From SZUA-117 sp964630795 (GTDB lineage: Bacteria > Pseudomonadota > Gammaproteobacteria > Steroidobacterales > Woeseiaceae): 64,000 bases of DNA. The notes beneath the pieces were generated by a model, which saw only the letters and a program-made list of their open reading frames with translations, did not search any database and was not told the origin of the DNA. Position numbers and translations under genes: made by a program. This document shows positions 50,418-59,473 of the stretch, piece by piece (the stretch's first letter is position 1; every line of letters begins with the position of its first letter). The stretch lies in the NCBI GenBank assembly GCA_964630795.1, contig CAZVWF010000001.1, forward strand, positions 1 to 64,000. The letters run 5' to 3'.

Positions 50418-50798
50418 AATGTCATCCTGTCCGCGCCAGTCCCGGCAATTGCCGGACGTCAGCCACCGGGTCTCGCGGATACAGCTCCGGTGGGAAATAC
50501 ATTATGAGGTTTGCTTGAAGATCCAATAGGTAGATGCCGCCGGGCGCCGTTTCTTTGGTCTTTAGTCCTGCAGCAGTTTTCGAAGCCCTTGTTTTCCAGG
50601 ATTTTCAGTCCCGGGCGCTCCTCTCGGTGAGCACTCTATCCGGCTCGGTATCGGCATGCAAGAAGACCTCGACCGCCCGTTCCATCTCGTGATCCAGCGC
50701 GTGCCAGTCCAGGCGGCGAGCGACGGCAGCGTCGAATCCGCGTCGACACAGGCGATCCGATCCCGCCGTGTGATGACGAGGATTGAAATCGCCCCGGC
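50418..50798. other. Gap between cyoE and the SURF1 gene
   Basis: This 381-base stretch has no intact gene. Its right half carries an open minus-strand frame without a start that looks like a degraded coding end (listed separately at 50605-50796). The left half has nothing recognisable beyond what must be the cyoE leader. In related genomes ctaA (heme a synthase) often occupies this position; the remnant does not resemble it. Confidence 0.5.
50605..50796 (-). pseudogene. Possible C-terminal remnant of an unknown gene
   Basis: A 64-codon minus frame ending at TGA (50605-50607) is open to the SURF1 stop but has no initiation codon near its left end. Its third positions are GC-rich as in real genes here, and the product (for example RRGFDAAVARRLDWHALDHEM, then AVEVFLHAD) is helix-like and resembles the C-terminal end of glycosyltransferases only loosely. 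It may be the tail of a deleted gene. Confidence 0.3.
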
Positions 50799-51518
50799 CT
50801 AGCTATCGGCCCGGGTGCTCAGAAATTGCTTATGTAAATGCCAGCCGGCAATTCCGCTGACTACCATGGCCATCGCGAACCACTGAAAGGCGTAACTGTA
50901 ATGCGTCATCGGGCCGCTGACATCGGGCTCCCAGCGGCGGACGAAGCCTTCTTCCGCATCCGGGTGGAGCAGCAGCACGGTCGGTATCAGTGCTTCACCG
51001 AGTTCCGCAGCGACCTCGTCCATGGTGGGATAGAAGCCGACACGGGGCCAACTGTGGTGTTCCGTAAATGCCTCGTCCGGCCGAATCGCAACGCGCGGGA
51101 GAGATCCGGACAATCCCAGGACTGTGCGGCTCTCGCCGTGAATGGAGAGATCGACATCGGCTGTCTTTGGCACCCAGCCACGGTTGACGAGTAACCAGTC
51201 GTCGCTGACGGACGGTTTGAACGGCGTAATCACGTAGTAGCCGATCTGGCCGTCCTTTGGAATGTTGTCGACGAGGATCTGGCGATCATCGACGTACTGA
51301 CCGAAAACTTTGATGCGATCAAATGGCTCCAGGGCGGCAAAGTCCGAAGGCGCTTCGAAGATCGCATCGCTTTCGAACAAGGAGAGTCTGGCCTTCTTCT
51401 CGACTGCCCGATCGAGTTGCCAGAAGCCGAGCGAAACAAAGATGCCAATGAAGACTGCCGCGGCAACCAGCGGCAACCAGCGCAGGAATGTTTCATTCTT
51501 TAGAAGGTCATCAATCAC
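50799..51518 (-). CDS. SURF1 family cytochrome oxidase assembly protein
   Basis: The 239-residue protein has the SURF1 layout: an N-terminal membrane helix (about residues 14-32), a periplasmic domain with DRIKVFGQYVDDRQILVDN, PSVSDDWLLVNRGWVP, and a C-terminal helix preceded by MTHYSYAFQWFAMAM. It helps assemble heme-copper oxidases, probably at the heme a step. Start is a GTG at 51516-51518; an in-frame stop lies two codons upstream. A promoter is seen at 51652-51680. A 21-codon ORF overlaps the start. No cox structural genes are adjacent. Confidence 0.9.
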   Translation of the reverse strand: MIDDLLKNETFLRWLPLVAAAVFIGIFVSLGFWQLDRAVEKKARLSLFESDAIFEAPSDFAALEPFDRIKVFGQYVDDRQILVDNIPKDGQIGYYVITPFKPSVSDDWLLVNRGWVPKTADVDLSIHGESRTVLGLSGSLPRVAIRPDEAFTEHHSWPRVGFYPTMDEVAAELGEALIPTVLLLHPDAEEGFVRRWEPDVSGPMTHYSYAFQWFAMAMVVSGIAGWHLHKQFLSTRADS

Positions 51519-51580
51519 GAACTACTTGCGCGCCCCGTTACATTGCCCTGATGGTTGATGAATTGCGTCGCGACCCTCAT
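51515..51580 (-). other. Short leader ORF overlapping the SURF1 start
   Basis: ATG at 51578-51580 opens a 21-residue frame (MRVATQFINHQGNVTGRASS, then Ser) whose TGA overlaps the SURF1 GTG as GTGA. No ribosome-binding site is evident. It lies within the predicted leader of the SURF1 transcript and could couple translation, but may be fortuitous. Confidence 0.25.
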
Positions 51581-51651
51581 CGAGATTGCGTGCCGACGCA
51601 ATGGACCGGTGGGCGATAGCGAATCGGAACGGCCGCTCGAAAAGTCCGCGC

Positions 51652-51680
51652 AGTGTACTCAAAGGTTTCTGGCCGTGCAA
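51652..51680 (-). promoter_or_regulatory. Sigma-70 promoter upstream of the SURF1 gene
   Basis: Minus strand TTGCAC (51675-51680), 17-base spacer, TACACT (51652-51657). Transcription would start near 51645, giving a leader of about 127 bases. Confidence 0.65.
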
Positions 51681-51742
51681 TCGGCGAGGCGCTACGAAAA
51701 GATTATAAAAAGCTTTGAAAACAATTAGTTAAAATTCACCAG

Positions 51743-51762
51743 CCGGTGGCGGGACACACCGG
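51743..51762 (-). terminator. Possible weak terminator after bioC
   Basis: CCGGTG/CACCGG arms (6 bp, 8-base loop) follow the bioC stop on the minus strand; a TTTT run comes 8 bases later, so it is not an ideal intrinsic terminator. Confidence 0.3.
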
Positions 51763-51776
51763 TTAGCGGGCATCCA

Positions 51777-52631
51777 TCAGGGTCTTTGCCGGCGCTCTAT
51801 CGTACCGGGATCGACACGAAATTCGCCCGCGTCCGGTCGTGGTCCCGAGCCCCAGGCATGGCCAAAAACAAGCTCGAGCTCTATGGCGATACGACCCGAA
51901 GCATCGTGGCCCGTAAATTCCGGGGCCAGGGTTCGGAAAGGCGCGTCTTCTTCCGATTGCGGTCGGCGAATGGCACCGCAGGCAGCGAGATCGGCAAGCA
52001 ACGCATCGAAGGACGACCAGGTGATCTGCAGGCGGTCTACATCCAGTACGGGGTCTCGCAGGCCTGCCCGCATCAGCGCATCGCCGACGTCATGCATGTC
52101 GGGAAACTTACAGATTTCCATCGCCACATCGAGGCTTTGCACTGCTTCACGGAACTCCCGCATGCTGTCCGGGCCGAGACTTGCAAACGCGAAGACAGCA
52201 TTCTTGTTCAATACGCGATTCATCTCGGTAAAACAGCCGTCGATGTCAGCGACCCAGGGCAGCACCAGGTTCGCGAATGCCAGGTCAACGCTTTGGCCGG
52301 GCATTGGCAGTCGCAGTACATCTGCCTGGACCTGACGGACTTTGGAAAAAAAGCGCCGCTTCTTCTTTGCCCGGGCAAGCATCTGTCCTGAGATGTCGAT
52401 ACCGATAACGCGGCTGCCGGAAAACGATCTGGCCAGGCGCTCGCTACCGGTGCCGGACGCGGCGCCAAGATCGAGAATGACTCCCCGGTTGATTGCGACA
52501 GGCGCCAGGCGATCGAGCAGTGCGTCGCAGGTACTTCGATGTACGTAGTCCGCGTCATCGAACGAAGCTGCGGCTGCATCAAATCGCTGCCGCACGTTGT
52601 CGACGGAGTTGCTGCCTGAATCTACGCGCAT
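51777..52631 (-). CDS. bioC: Malonyl-[acyl-carrier protein] O-methyltransferase BioC
   Basis: BioC methylates malonyl-ACP to start biotin pimeloyl synthesis. The start at 52631 (MRVDSGSNSVDNVRQRFDAAAASFD) fits the family; the upstream extension overlaps comF. The 284 residues contain the SAM motif I ILDLGAASGTGSERLA, motif post-I VIGIDISGQML, and LAFANLVLPWVADIDGCFTEMNRVL, with the C-terminal lid. It is longer than E. coli BioC (251) by an N- and C-terminal extension. It stands alone, without bioABFD, and is divergent from comF with 47 bases between starts. Confidence 0.85.
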   Translation of the reverse strand: MRVDSGSNSVDNVRQRFDAAAASFDDADYVHRSTCDALLDRLAPVAINRGVILDLGAASGTGSERLARSFSGSRVIGIDISGQMLARAKKKRRFFSKVRQVQADVLRLPMPGQSVDLAFANLVLPWVADIDGCFTEMNRVLNKNAVFAFASLGPDSMREFREAVQSLDVAMEICKFPDMHDVGDALMRAGLRDPVLDVDRLQITWSSFDALLADLAACGAIRRPQSEEDAPFRTLAPEFTGHDASGRIAIELELVFGHAWGSGPRPDAGEFRVDPGTIERRQRP

Positions 52632-52678
52632 GGCGCCAGTATACTTTTTACAGAGGTAAGCGGAATTCGCGGCGTGCA

Positions 52679-53398
52679 ATGGTTGGCTTTGCGGCACAGG
52701 CTCGGATGGTGTTTGGTGCATCACGGCAACTCCTTCCACGCCTGTGTGTTTTGTGCGGCTGCTATGAAAGCTGCACAGGGATTTGCGCGCAATGCGAACG
52801 CATATTGCCGATAAATGATCACTACTGTTGTCGCTGCGGCCAGCCCCTGGATGCCGCGGACAGCGACGCCGAGCCGTGTGGCGCCTGTATCACCCGGCCC
52901 CCGATCTTCGACATTGCGCGAGCGCCGATGCGTTACGCCTTTCCGGTCGACGTGGTTCTGAAGAAGATCAAGTTCAGTCGCCAGCTTGTTTTTGCACCAC
53001 CGATGGCGGAGCTCCTTTACCGGGAAGTCGGACGCTTGTTTGCGGACTGCGACGTACTGGTTCCGGTACCGCTTTATCGCTGGCGGCACGCGCGCCGGGG
53101 GTTTAACCAGGCCGATGAACTTTGCAAACCGCTGGCCAGGCGGACTGGCCTGCCGATATTGATGTCAGCAGGGCGACGCCGGGCGACGCGATCGCAATCC
53201 GGTCTGGATGCGCCGGCCCGGGTCAGAAATGTACGCAATGCATTCGTCGTCGATGCACCACTTCGATACCGTTATCCCCTGATTGTCGATGATGTCATCA
53301 CGACCGGCGCGACCTGCAATGCGCTGGCGCATGCACTGAAAGCGGCGGGGGCGGAACGGGTAGCAGCAGTGGCCGTAGCGCGCGCTTCGGACCTATGA
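52679..53398 (+). CDS. ComF family phosphoribosyltransferase-like protein
   Basis: The start at 52679 (MVGFAAQARMVFGASR) gives 239 residues, near the length of E. coli GntX/ComF. The N-terminus has two zinc-type cysteine clusters, CVLCGCYESCTGICAQC and YCCRCGQ...CGAC, followed by a type I phosphoribosyltransferase fold with VLVPVPLYRWRHARRGFNQA and the PRPP loop LIVDDVITTGATCNAL. ComF is needed for DNA uptake in competent species; its biochemical role is unsettled. The last six bases overlap the 3' end of the convergent ubiA. Confidence 0.92.
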   Translation: MVGFAAQARMVFGASRQLLPRLCVLCGCYESCTGICAQCERILPINDHYCCRCGQPLDAADSDAEPCGACITRPPIFDIARAPMRYAFPVDVVLKKIKFSRQLVFAPPMAELLYREVGRLFADCDVLVPVPLYRWRHARRGFNQADELCKPLARRTGLPILMSAGRRRATRSQSGLDAPARVRNVRNAFVVDAPLRYRYPLIVDDVITTGATCNALAHALKAAGAERVAAVAVARASDL

Positions 53399-54313
53399 GC
53401 TGGCGAAGGTGTAGTGCAAAACGATGCCGATGAATACGATCATGCCGATGTAGTGGTTGTGCAGGAACGCTGCGAAGCAACCGGCGGGTTGACGATCCCG
53501 GGCCAGCCACTGGTGGTAACCCATCAAGATGGCGGCGATGAAAACGGTGCCGTAGTACCAGAAACCGAGCCCGGCCATGTCGCCCATGAACGCGAGTGCC
53601 GCAAGCATCAGCAACTGCAGCCCGCCAATGACAAACAAATCGGCGTCGCCAAACAGGATCGCGGTCGACTTTACGCCGACTGCCAGATCGTCTTCCCGAT
53701 CGACCATCGCGTAAAAAGTATCGTAGATCAGTGCCCAAACGATAGCGGCGCCGAAGACCAGCCAGGCCAATTGCCTGGTTTCGCCGGTTTGCGCGGCGAA
53801 AGCCATTGGTACAGCAATACCGAACGCGGCGCCAAGGACGAACTGCGGGATCGAGACGAAGCGTTTGATAAATGGATAGACGATAGTCAGCGCGGCCGCG
53901 ATAACAGCGATCAGCTGGGCGGACCTGTTCAGCATGGCTGCCAGGCCAACGGCAACCAGCGAGAGCGCGACAAATAACGTGAGCGCTTCGGCGGGTGCTA
54001 CGGCGCCGGAGGCAATGGGACGCGTCCGGGTGCGTTCTACGTAGGGATCGATATTGCGATCTGCGAAGTCGTTCAGGACGCAGCCGGCGCTGCGCATCAC
54101 GATCACGCCGATAACGAAGATCGCGAAAACACCGGGATCCGGGTGGCCTTCTCCCGCCAGCCAGAGTGCCCAGAGTGTTGGCCAGAGCAGCAACCAGATG
54201 CCGATCGGTTTGTGAAGGCGCATGAGTTCGATGTAATGCCGGAGCTGTGTGACGAAGCCCGACGTCAGCCCAATTGCTGGTTTCTTATTGACTGGAGAGT
54301 TTGCCGCCATCAT
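53393..54313 (-). CDS. ubiA: 4-hydroxybenzoate octaprenyltransferase
   Basis: UbiA joins the polyprenyl tail to 4-hydroxybenzoate in ubiquinone synthesis. The 306-residue membrane protein has about eight helices and both Asp-rich sites: CVLNDFADRNIDPYVERTRTRPI (about 80-103) and DTFYAMVDREDDLAVGVKSTAILFG (about 200-224). ATGs at 54313 and 54310 are adjacent. Convergent with comF. Confidence 0.95.
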   Translation of the reverse strand: MMAANSPVNKKPAIGLTSGFVTQLRHYIELMRLHKPIGIWLLLWPTLWALWLAGEGHPDPGVFAIFVIGVIVMRSAGCVLNDFADRNIDPYVERTRTRPIASGAVAPAEALTLFVALSLVAVGLAAMLNRSAQLIAVIAAALTIVYPFIKRFVSIPQFVLGAAFGIAVPMAFAAQTGETRQLAWLVFGAAIVWALIYDTFYAMVDREDDLAVGVKSTAILFGDADLFVIGGLQLLMLAALAFMGDMAGLGFWYYGTVFIAAILMGYHQWLARDRQPAGCFAAFLHNHYIGMIVFIGIVLHYTFASS

Positions 54314-54395
54314 TTGCCAAGGGAGCCATCAAGCCGGCAACGAGTCTAACCTATTTGCGTTGCTTCGGACGATGGCTGGAAGCGCCCGCCGTAAC

Positions 54396-56471
54396 TCACA
54401 CCTTGCCGTAGTGATGGGCATCGCCGAGCCAGCGCGTAACGATCGCCCGTTCCCGGTCGCTGTCTTCACCAGCGATGACGCCGGCCGCCTTTTGCACGGC
54501 CGGCATAAAATGAGCATCGCGGACGAGATTGGCAATGCGGTACTCCGGCAACCCGGTCTGCTTCGTACCGAGTAATTCACCCGGACCGCGCAGTTCGAGG
54601 TCTCTCTGGGCAACGACGAAGCCGTCATTGGTTTCACGCAAAACACCGAGCCTGGATTTCGCCAGTTGCCCGAGCGGCTGTTTGTACAGCAAGACGCAGT
54701 GGCTCCGCTCGGCACCACGGCCTACGCGGCCACGAAGCTGATGCAGTTGTGACAGGCCCATGCGTTCCGAGTTTTCGATGATCATGAGACTGGCGTTGGG
54801 CACGTCGACCCCGACCTCGATGACAGTCGTGGCCACGAGGACATCGACGTCGCCCCCTTTGAACGCGCGCATGACTTTTTCGCGTGCCGCATTTTTCATG
54901 CGACCATGTACGAGGCCAACGGTCAGGTTATCGAGGGTGTCCGACAGCATCTGGTAGCTTGCTTCTGCCGCCTGGTAGTCGAGCACATCCGATTCGTCGA
55001 TCAGAGGACAGACCCAGTAAGCCTGTTGTCCGTCGGTACAGGCTTCGCGGACACGTTCGACGACTTCCATGCGACGCGTATCAGGCAGCGCTATCGTCGA
55101 TACCGGTTGTCGACCCGGCGGTAGTTCGTCGATGACCGATGTGTCGAGATCCGCGTAAGCCGCCATTGCGAGCGTGCGCGGAATAGGTGTTGCAGTCATG
55201 ACCAGCTGATGCGGATGACCGGTCCCGGTCTTGCCTTTGTCCCGCAAGGCGACTCGCTGGTGGACCCCGAAGCGGTGCTGTTCATCGATGATGATCAGGC
55301 CCAGCTTAGAGAATTCCACGCCCTCCTGGAACAGGGCGTGTGTACCGATGACGATTTGTGCCCGACCGGAGCCAATGGCTTCGAGCGACGCTTTGCGTTC
55401 GGCCTGTTTCTGGCTGCCGGACAACCAGGCGAGCTCGACGCCGAGCTTGCCAAACCATTCGTTGAAACCCGTCCAGTGCTGCTCAGCGAGCAGCTCGGTT
55501 GGCGCCATGACGGTGGCCTGCACATCGCTTGCAACCGCCTGCGCACAAGCCGCCGCGGCAACAACGGTTTTGCCGGAACCGACGTCCCCCTGGATAAGAC
55601 GCATCATAGGATGCGGTTCTTTCAGGTCATTACTGATCTCCGCAATGACACGGTTCTGGGCGTTCGTGAGCGCATAGGGAAGACTGTCGATAAATTGCCG
55701 TTGCAACGCAGGACCGGGGCCGAGGGGCATAGCCGCTTCACGATTGGCAAGATTTCGCAAATGGCGAAGGCTCATGTAGTGCGCAAGCAACTCTTCGAAT
55801 GCCAGCCGTGACTGGCAGGGGTGTGTGCCCGATTCGATGCTATCGATATCCACGTTTGATGGGGGTGTATGCAGGTAGTCGAGTGCTTCGGCCAGCGTCG
55901 GTAATCCAGGGTCTTCCACGACGGACGGTGGCAACAATTCAGCGGGCGGGTTGCCACGCATCATCGCCAGCGCCTGGGCAACGAGGTTTCTCAACCGACC
56001 TTGCTGGATGCCTTCAGTAAGCGGATACACGGGCGTCAGGGAATCGTTGACGACAGGCGATTGTTCCTTGCCGAGAACACGGTACTCGGGGTGAACGATC
56101 TCCAGTCCGACCGGCCCGGCCCGGACATCGCCATAGCAGCTTACCGTCACGCCGGGCTGAAATTGCGCCTCCTGCTGACGTGAAAAATAGAAAAAGCGCA
56201 GGGTGAGTTGCCCGCTGCCATCGCCAACCCGAACCAGCAGGCTGCGCCGACCTCGATAGACCGTCTCTGCGAGCAATACTTCGCCACTGGTCAGGCAGCG
56301 CATGCCCGGTTTCAGTTCGCCGATTCGATGGAGGGTTGTACGATCCTCGTAACGCAGCGGCAGAAAAAACAGCAGGTCTTCAACCCGATGAAGATCGAGT
56401 TTGGACAGCGTTTTCGCCAGCGCCGGACCGACACCCTTGAGAACGGTGAGTGGATCGGATAGGTCGCCCAT
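54396..56471 (-). CDS. recG: ATP-dependent DNA helicase RecG
   Basis: RecG regresses stalled forks and drives branch migration. The 691 residues show the N-terminal wedge/OB domain (LTVLKGVGPALAKTLSKL, GDGSGQLTLRFF), Walker A GDVGSGKTVVA, motif Ia MAPTELLAEQH, the DEQH version of motif II in IIDEQHRFGV, TATPIPRT, and motif VI QLRGRVGRG, followed by the C-terminal GPGELLGTKQTGLP and VRDAHF. Length matches E. coli (693). Confidence 0.96.
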   Translation of the reverse strand: MGDLSDPLTVLKGVGPALAKTLSKLDLHRVEDLLFFLPLRYEDRTTLHRIGELKPGMRCLTSGEVLLAETVYRGRRSLLVRVGDGSGQLTLRFFYFSRQQEAQFQPGVTVSCYGDVRAGPVGLEIVHPEYRVLGKEQSPVVNDSLTPVYPLTEGIQQGRLRNLVAQALAMMRGNPPAELLPPSVVEDPGLPTLAEALDYLHTPPSNVDIDSIESGTHPCQSRLAFEELLAHYMSLRHLRNLANREAAMPLGPGPALQRQFIDSLPYALTNAQNRVIAEISNDLKEPHPMMRLIQGDVGSGKTVVAAAACAQAVASDVQATVMAPTELLAEQHWTGFNEWFGKLGVELAWLSGSQKQAERKASLEAIGSGRAQIVIGTHALFQEGVEFSKLGLIIIDEQHRFGVHQRVALRDKGKTGTGHPHQLVMTATPIPRTLAMAAYADLDTSVIDELPPGRQPVSTIALPDTRRMEVVERVREACTDGQQAYWVCPLIDESDVLDYQAAEASYQMLSDTLDNLTVGLVHGRMKNAAREKVMRAFKGGDVDVLVATTVIEVGVDVPNASLMIIENSERMGLSQLHQLRGRVGRGAERSHCVLLYKQPLGQLAKSRLGVLRETNDGFVVAQRDLELRGPGELLGTKQTGLPEYRIANLVRDAHFMPAVQKAAGVIAGEDSDRERAIVTRWLGDAHHYGKV

Positions 56472-56500
56472 GGGAGCCGCGCTGAATACTGACTGACGGT

Positions 56501-56884
56501 CTACTTAAGAGACAGGATGGCTTCCGCTTCGATGTCCGTTCCCAGCGGTAATGATGCGACACCGACAGCAGCACGTGCGGGGTAGGGCTCATTAAAGTAC
56601 TGCGCCATGACCTCATTGACCGTCGCGAAATTGCCGAAGTCAGTCAGAAATATCGTGAGTTTAACGGCGTCGTCGAGACTGCCGCCGCCGGCTTCTGCGA
56701 CCGCCCTCAGGTTCTGGAAAACACGATGTGCCCTGTCAGCAAAGTCGCCTTCAACGAGCGTCATCGTCTCCGGGTCCAGCGGGATCTGTCCTGATATGAA
56801 CAAAAGGTTGTCCGACTGTACTGCCTGCGAATATGTGCCGATAGCTGACGGCGCACCGTTCGTATTAATGGTTATCCTGCTCAC
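56501..56884 (-). CDS. RidA family protein (reactive intermediate deaminase)
   Basis: The 127-residue trimeric RidA/YjgF family protein hydrolyses reactive enamine/imine intermediates such as 2-aminoacrylate. It starts at a GTG (56882-56884) with GGAGAG 5 bases upstream. Conserved SQAV, LLFISGQIPLDP, NLRAVAEAGG, and the C-terminal AAVGVASLPLGTDIEAEA are present; the usual catalytic Arg position reads YPARAAVGV, which is normal. It sits between recG and spoT, as in many gammaproteobacteria. Confidence 0.93.
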   Translation of the reverse strand: MSRITINTNGAPSAIGTYSQAVQSDNLLFISGQIPLDPETMTLVEGDFADRAHRVFQNLRAVAEAGGGSLDDAVKLTIFLTDFGNFATVNEVMAQYFNEPYPARAAVGVASLPLGTDIEAEAILSLK

Positions 56885-56908
56885 TTCACTCTCCGTTTGT
56901 GTTTTTAT

Positions 56909-59065
56909 TTATGTATTGTCTCGTCCAACGCGAAGGACGTTCGGCATCTTGCGAATATTTCGTATGATCTGCGCAAGGTGGGTTCGGTCCCGCACCTGGA
57001 ACAGGAAGACCATCACGGACACGTCGGGATTGGGATTCAACACCGACACTTCCTCGATGTTCGAGTCGGAATCTGCAATGACGGCAGCGATTTCGGCAAG
57101 GACGCCCGTCTTGTTAACGGTCTCGACATGAATCTGGCTCATGAAGTCCTGATCCAGGTCAGCCTCCCAGCTTACGGTCAGCCACTTCTCGGGCTGCTTC
57201 CTGAAGTTGATGAGGTTGCCACAGGAATTTCGATGGATGACGACACCGCGGCCGGCGCTCAGATAACCCATGACGTCATCGCCCGGAATCGGGTGACAAC
57301 ATTTCGCGTAACTAACCACCATGCCTTCCGTTCCCGCGATCACCAGGCTTGTTGGTGCTGGTTTTTTGTCTTCGGCCCTGTCGCCTGTCAGGAAACGTGC
57401 GGTTAATGGTGCAAGGCGTTCGCCCAGACCAATCTGTCCGAACAGGTCGGCGGGTTCCTCGAGACCGAGCTCATCGAGCGCTTCACGTAATCGGACCTTG
57501 CCCACTTTGCGCAGCGATGACTTGAGATCCTTCAACGCACGATCGAGCAGGCGTTTGCCGAGATCCTCGGATTCGCTCACACGCATATTCTTCATGTGCT
57601 GGCGAATGGCCGATCGGGCCTTCGCCGTCATGACGAAGCTCACCCAGCTGGGATTCGGTTTGGCGCCTCTCGCCGTAATGATCTCGACGGTCTGGCTGTT
57701 ATGCAGGGTAGTGCGTAATGGCACCAGCGTTCGGTCGACCTTGGCTGCTACGCAACGGTTACCGATGTCGGTATGTACCGCGTAGGCGAAGTCGACCACC
57801 GTCGCGCCCTTCGGCAGGGGCATGATGTCGCCATTGGGCGTGAATACGTAGATCTTGTCAGGGAACAGATCGACCTTAACGCTCTCGAGGAACTCCTCGG
57901 AGGTGCCGGTCCTTTGAATCTCCTCGAGCCGCGCCAGCCAGTCGCGTGCGCGTATCTGTGGCGTCGCTGTCGTCTTGTCGATCGCTTTGTACTGCCAGTG
58001 TGCCGCAACGCCGGCCTCGGCAACCCGGTCCATGTTCGCCGTGCGGATCTGGACCTCGAGCGGCAGCCCCTTCGGCCCGAACAGCGTCGTGTGCAATGAC
58101 TGGTAGCCGTTGATTCGCGGAATGGCGATGTAGTCCTTGAATCGCCCCGGCATCGGTTTGTACAGACCATGCACGATGCCAAGCAGTCGGTAGCAGGTAT
58201 TGACGTCATCCACGACAATGCGAAATCCGTATACATCAACGACATCGCTCAAAAGCCGCTTTTTGCCAGCCATCTTTTTGTAGATGCTGTAAAGGTGTTT
58301 CTCGCGTCCGCGCACCTCGCCATCGATACCTTCTTCCTGCATCGCCTTCATGATGCGCTCGGAAATGCGCTTGACGATCTGGCGCTGGCTGCCTTTGTTA
58401 CGTTTCAGCGCGTTTTTCAGAACCGAATACCGGAAGGGATAAAGGTAACGGAAGCCGAGGTCTTCGAGCAGCACCTTCATGTGATTGATGCCCAGGCGGT
58501 TGGCGATCGGTGCGTAAATATCCAGTGTTTCACGGGCGATGCGGGCCTGTTTCTCTCGCGGCATCGCCTCCAGCGTTTCCATGTTATGAAGGCGGTCCGC
58601 AAGTTTGACGAGAATGACGCGAATATCCTCGATCATCGCGAGCATCATTTTGCGAAAACTTTCGGCCTGCGCTTCGGTGCGGCTCGTGAATTCCATCTGG
58701 TCCAGCTTGCTAACACCGTCGACGAGTGCGGCGATTTCCGAATCGAACTGTTCCTCGATCTCCGTTATCGAAAACTCGGTGTCTTCGATGACATCGTGAA
58801 GAATGGCAGCGGCGATGGTCTGGCCATCGAAGTGCATGTCGGCAAGCGTCTGGGCGACGGCAACCGGATGGGAGATGTAGGGCTCGCCCGACACCCGCGT
58901 CTGCCCCTGGTGGGCCAGCGCGCCAAACTCGTAGGACTTCATCACCTGCTCGATATCCTCGGCAGGCATGTACGCTTCCAGCGTCTCGACGAGCTGCTTT
59001 ATATCCCTCCTACGTCGGGGCGACGTACCAGGCAGTTTCGACAGGAGGGCAGCTGCGTAATCCAT
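56909..59065 (-). CDS. spoT: Bifunctional (p)ppGpp synthetase/hydrolase SpoT
   Basis: SpoT makes and degrades the stringent-response alarmone. The 718 residues contain the HD hydrolase domain with an intact HDVIEDT (about 72-78), the synthetase domain (GREKHLYSIYKKM, DVYGFRIVV, GYQSLHTTLFGP), a TGS domain (DIMPLPKGATVVDFAYAVH) and a C-terminal ACT domain (VNKTGVLAEIAAVIADSDSN). The intact HD motif distinguishes it from RelA. rpoZ, gmk and yicC are upstream on the same strand. Confidence 0.96.
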   Translation of the reverse strand: MDYAAALLSKLPGTSPRRRRDIKQLVETLEAYMPAEDIEQVMKSYEFGALAHQGQTRVSGEPYISHPVAVAQTLADMHFDGQTIAAAILHDVIEDTEFSITEIEEQFDSEIAALVDGVSKLDQMEFTSRTEAQAESFRKMMLAMIEDIRVILVKLADRLHNMETLEAMPREKQARIARETLDIYAPIANRLGINHMKVLLEDLGFRYLYPFRYSVLKNALKRNKGSQRQIVKRISERIMKAMQEEGIDGEVRGREKHLYSIYKKMAGKKRLLSDVVDVYGFRIVVDDVNTCYRLLGIVHGLYKPMPGRFKDYIAIPRINGYQSLHTTLFGPKGLPLEVQIRTANMDRVAEAGVAAHWQYKAIDKTTATPQIRARDWLARLEEIQRTGTSEEFLESVKVDLFPDKIYVFTPNGDIMPLPKGATVVDFAYAVHTDIGNRCVAAKVDRTLVPLRTTLHNSQTVEIITARGAKPNPSWVSFVMTAKARSAIRQHMKNMRVSESEDLGKRLLDRALKDLKSSLRKVGKVRLREALDELGLEEPADLFGQIGLGERLAPLTARFLTGDRAEDKKPAPTSLVIAGTEGMVVSYAKCCHPIPGDDVMGYLSAGRGVVIHRNSCGNLINFRKQPEKWLTVSWEADLDQDFMSQIHVETVNKTGVLAEIAAVIADSDSNIEEVSVLNPNPDVSVMVFLFQVRDRTHLAQIIRNIRKMPNVLRVGRDNT

Positions 59066-59104
59066 AGCTCATCTTAACGCGTGGCTATGGTTTTCGGGCG
59101 ACGT

Positions 59105-59386
59105 TTAGTCGCCGATAGAGATTCCGCGCATGGGCAGGAAGTCATCGGCCACTTCCGGTTGCATGAACTCTTCCGTGGAGGGCTGCTCGATCTCCTCCAG
59201 GATGGCCGGCGTGATATGACCATCAGCGATCTCGCGAAGCGCGATAACGGTGGGTTTGTCGTTCTCAAGTTCGACCAGGGCGTCGGCGCCATGCGCGACG
59301 CGGCGGGCCCGTTTGGCAGCCACGAGCACCATTTCAAAAATGTTGTCGATGTTTTCCAGACAATCTTCGACCGTAATTCTGGCCAT
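59105..59386 (-). CDS. rpoZ: RNA polymerase omega subunit
   Basis: The 93-residue subunit starts MARITVEDCLENIDNIFEMVL and has the conserved AAKRARRVAHG and NDKPTVIALREIADG; it stabilises beta' in RNA polymerase and forms part of the ppGpp site. It sits between gmk and spoT, the conserved order. Confidence 0.96.
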   Translation of the reverse strand: MARITVEDCLENIDNIFEMVLVAAKRARRVAHGADALVELENDKPTVIALREIADGHITPAILEEIEQPSTEEFMQPEVADDFLPMRGISIGD

Positions 59387-59473
59387 GAAACCTTAACTCC
59401 AAATCCTGTAGGGGCCGGCCCGGCGGGCACTATTCAAACCCGGGACTCACCAGTTTATCGCAGAACCGTCAGC

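Noticed and set aside
58169..59077. 302-codon plus-strand ORF opposite spoT
   Set aside because: Antisense to the catalytic domains of spoT; composition rich in His, Val and Leu as expected for the complement of that gene.
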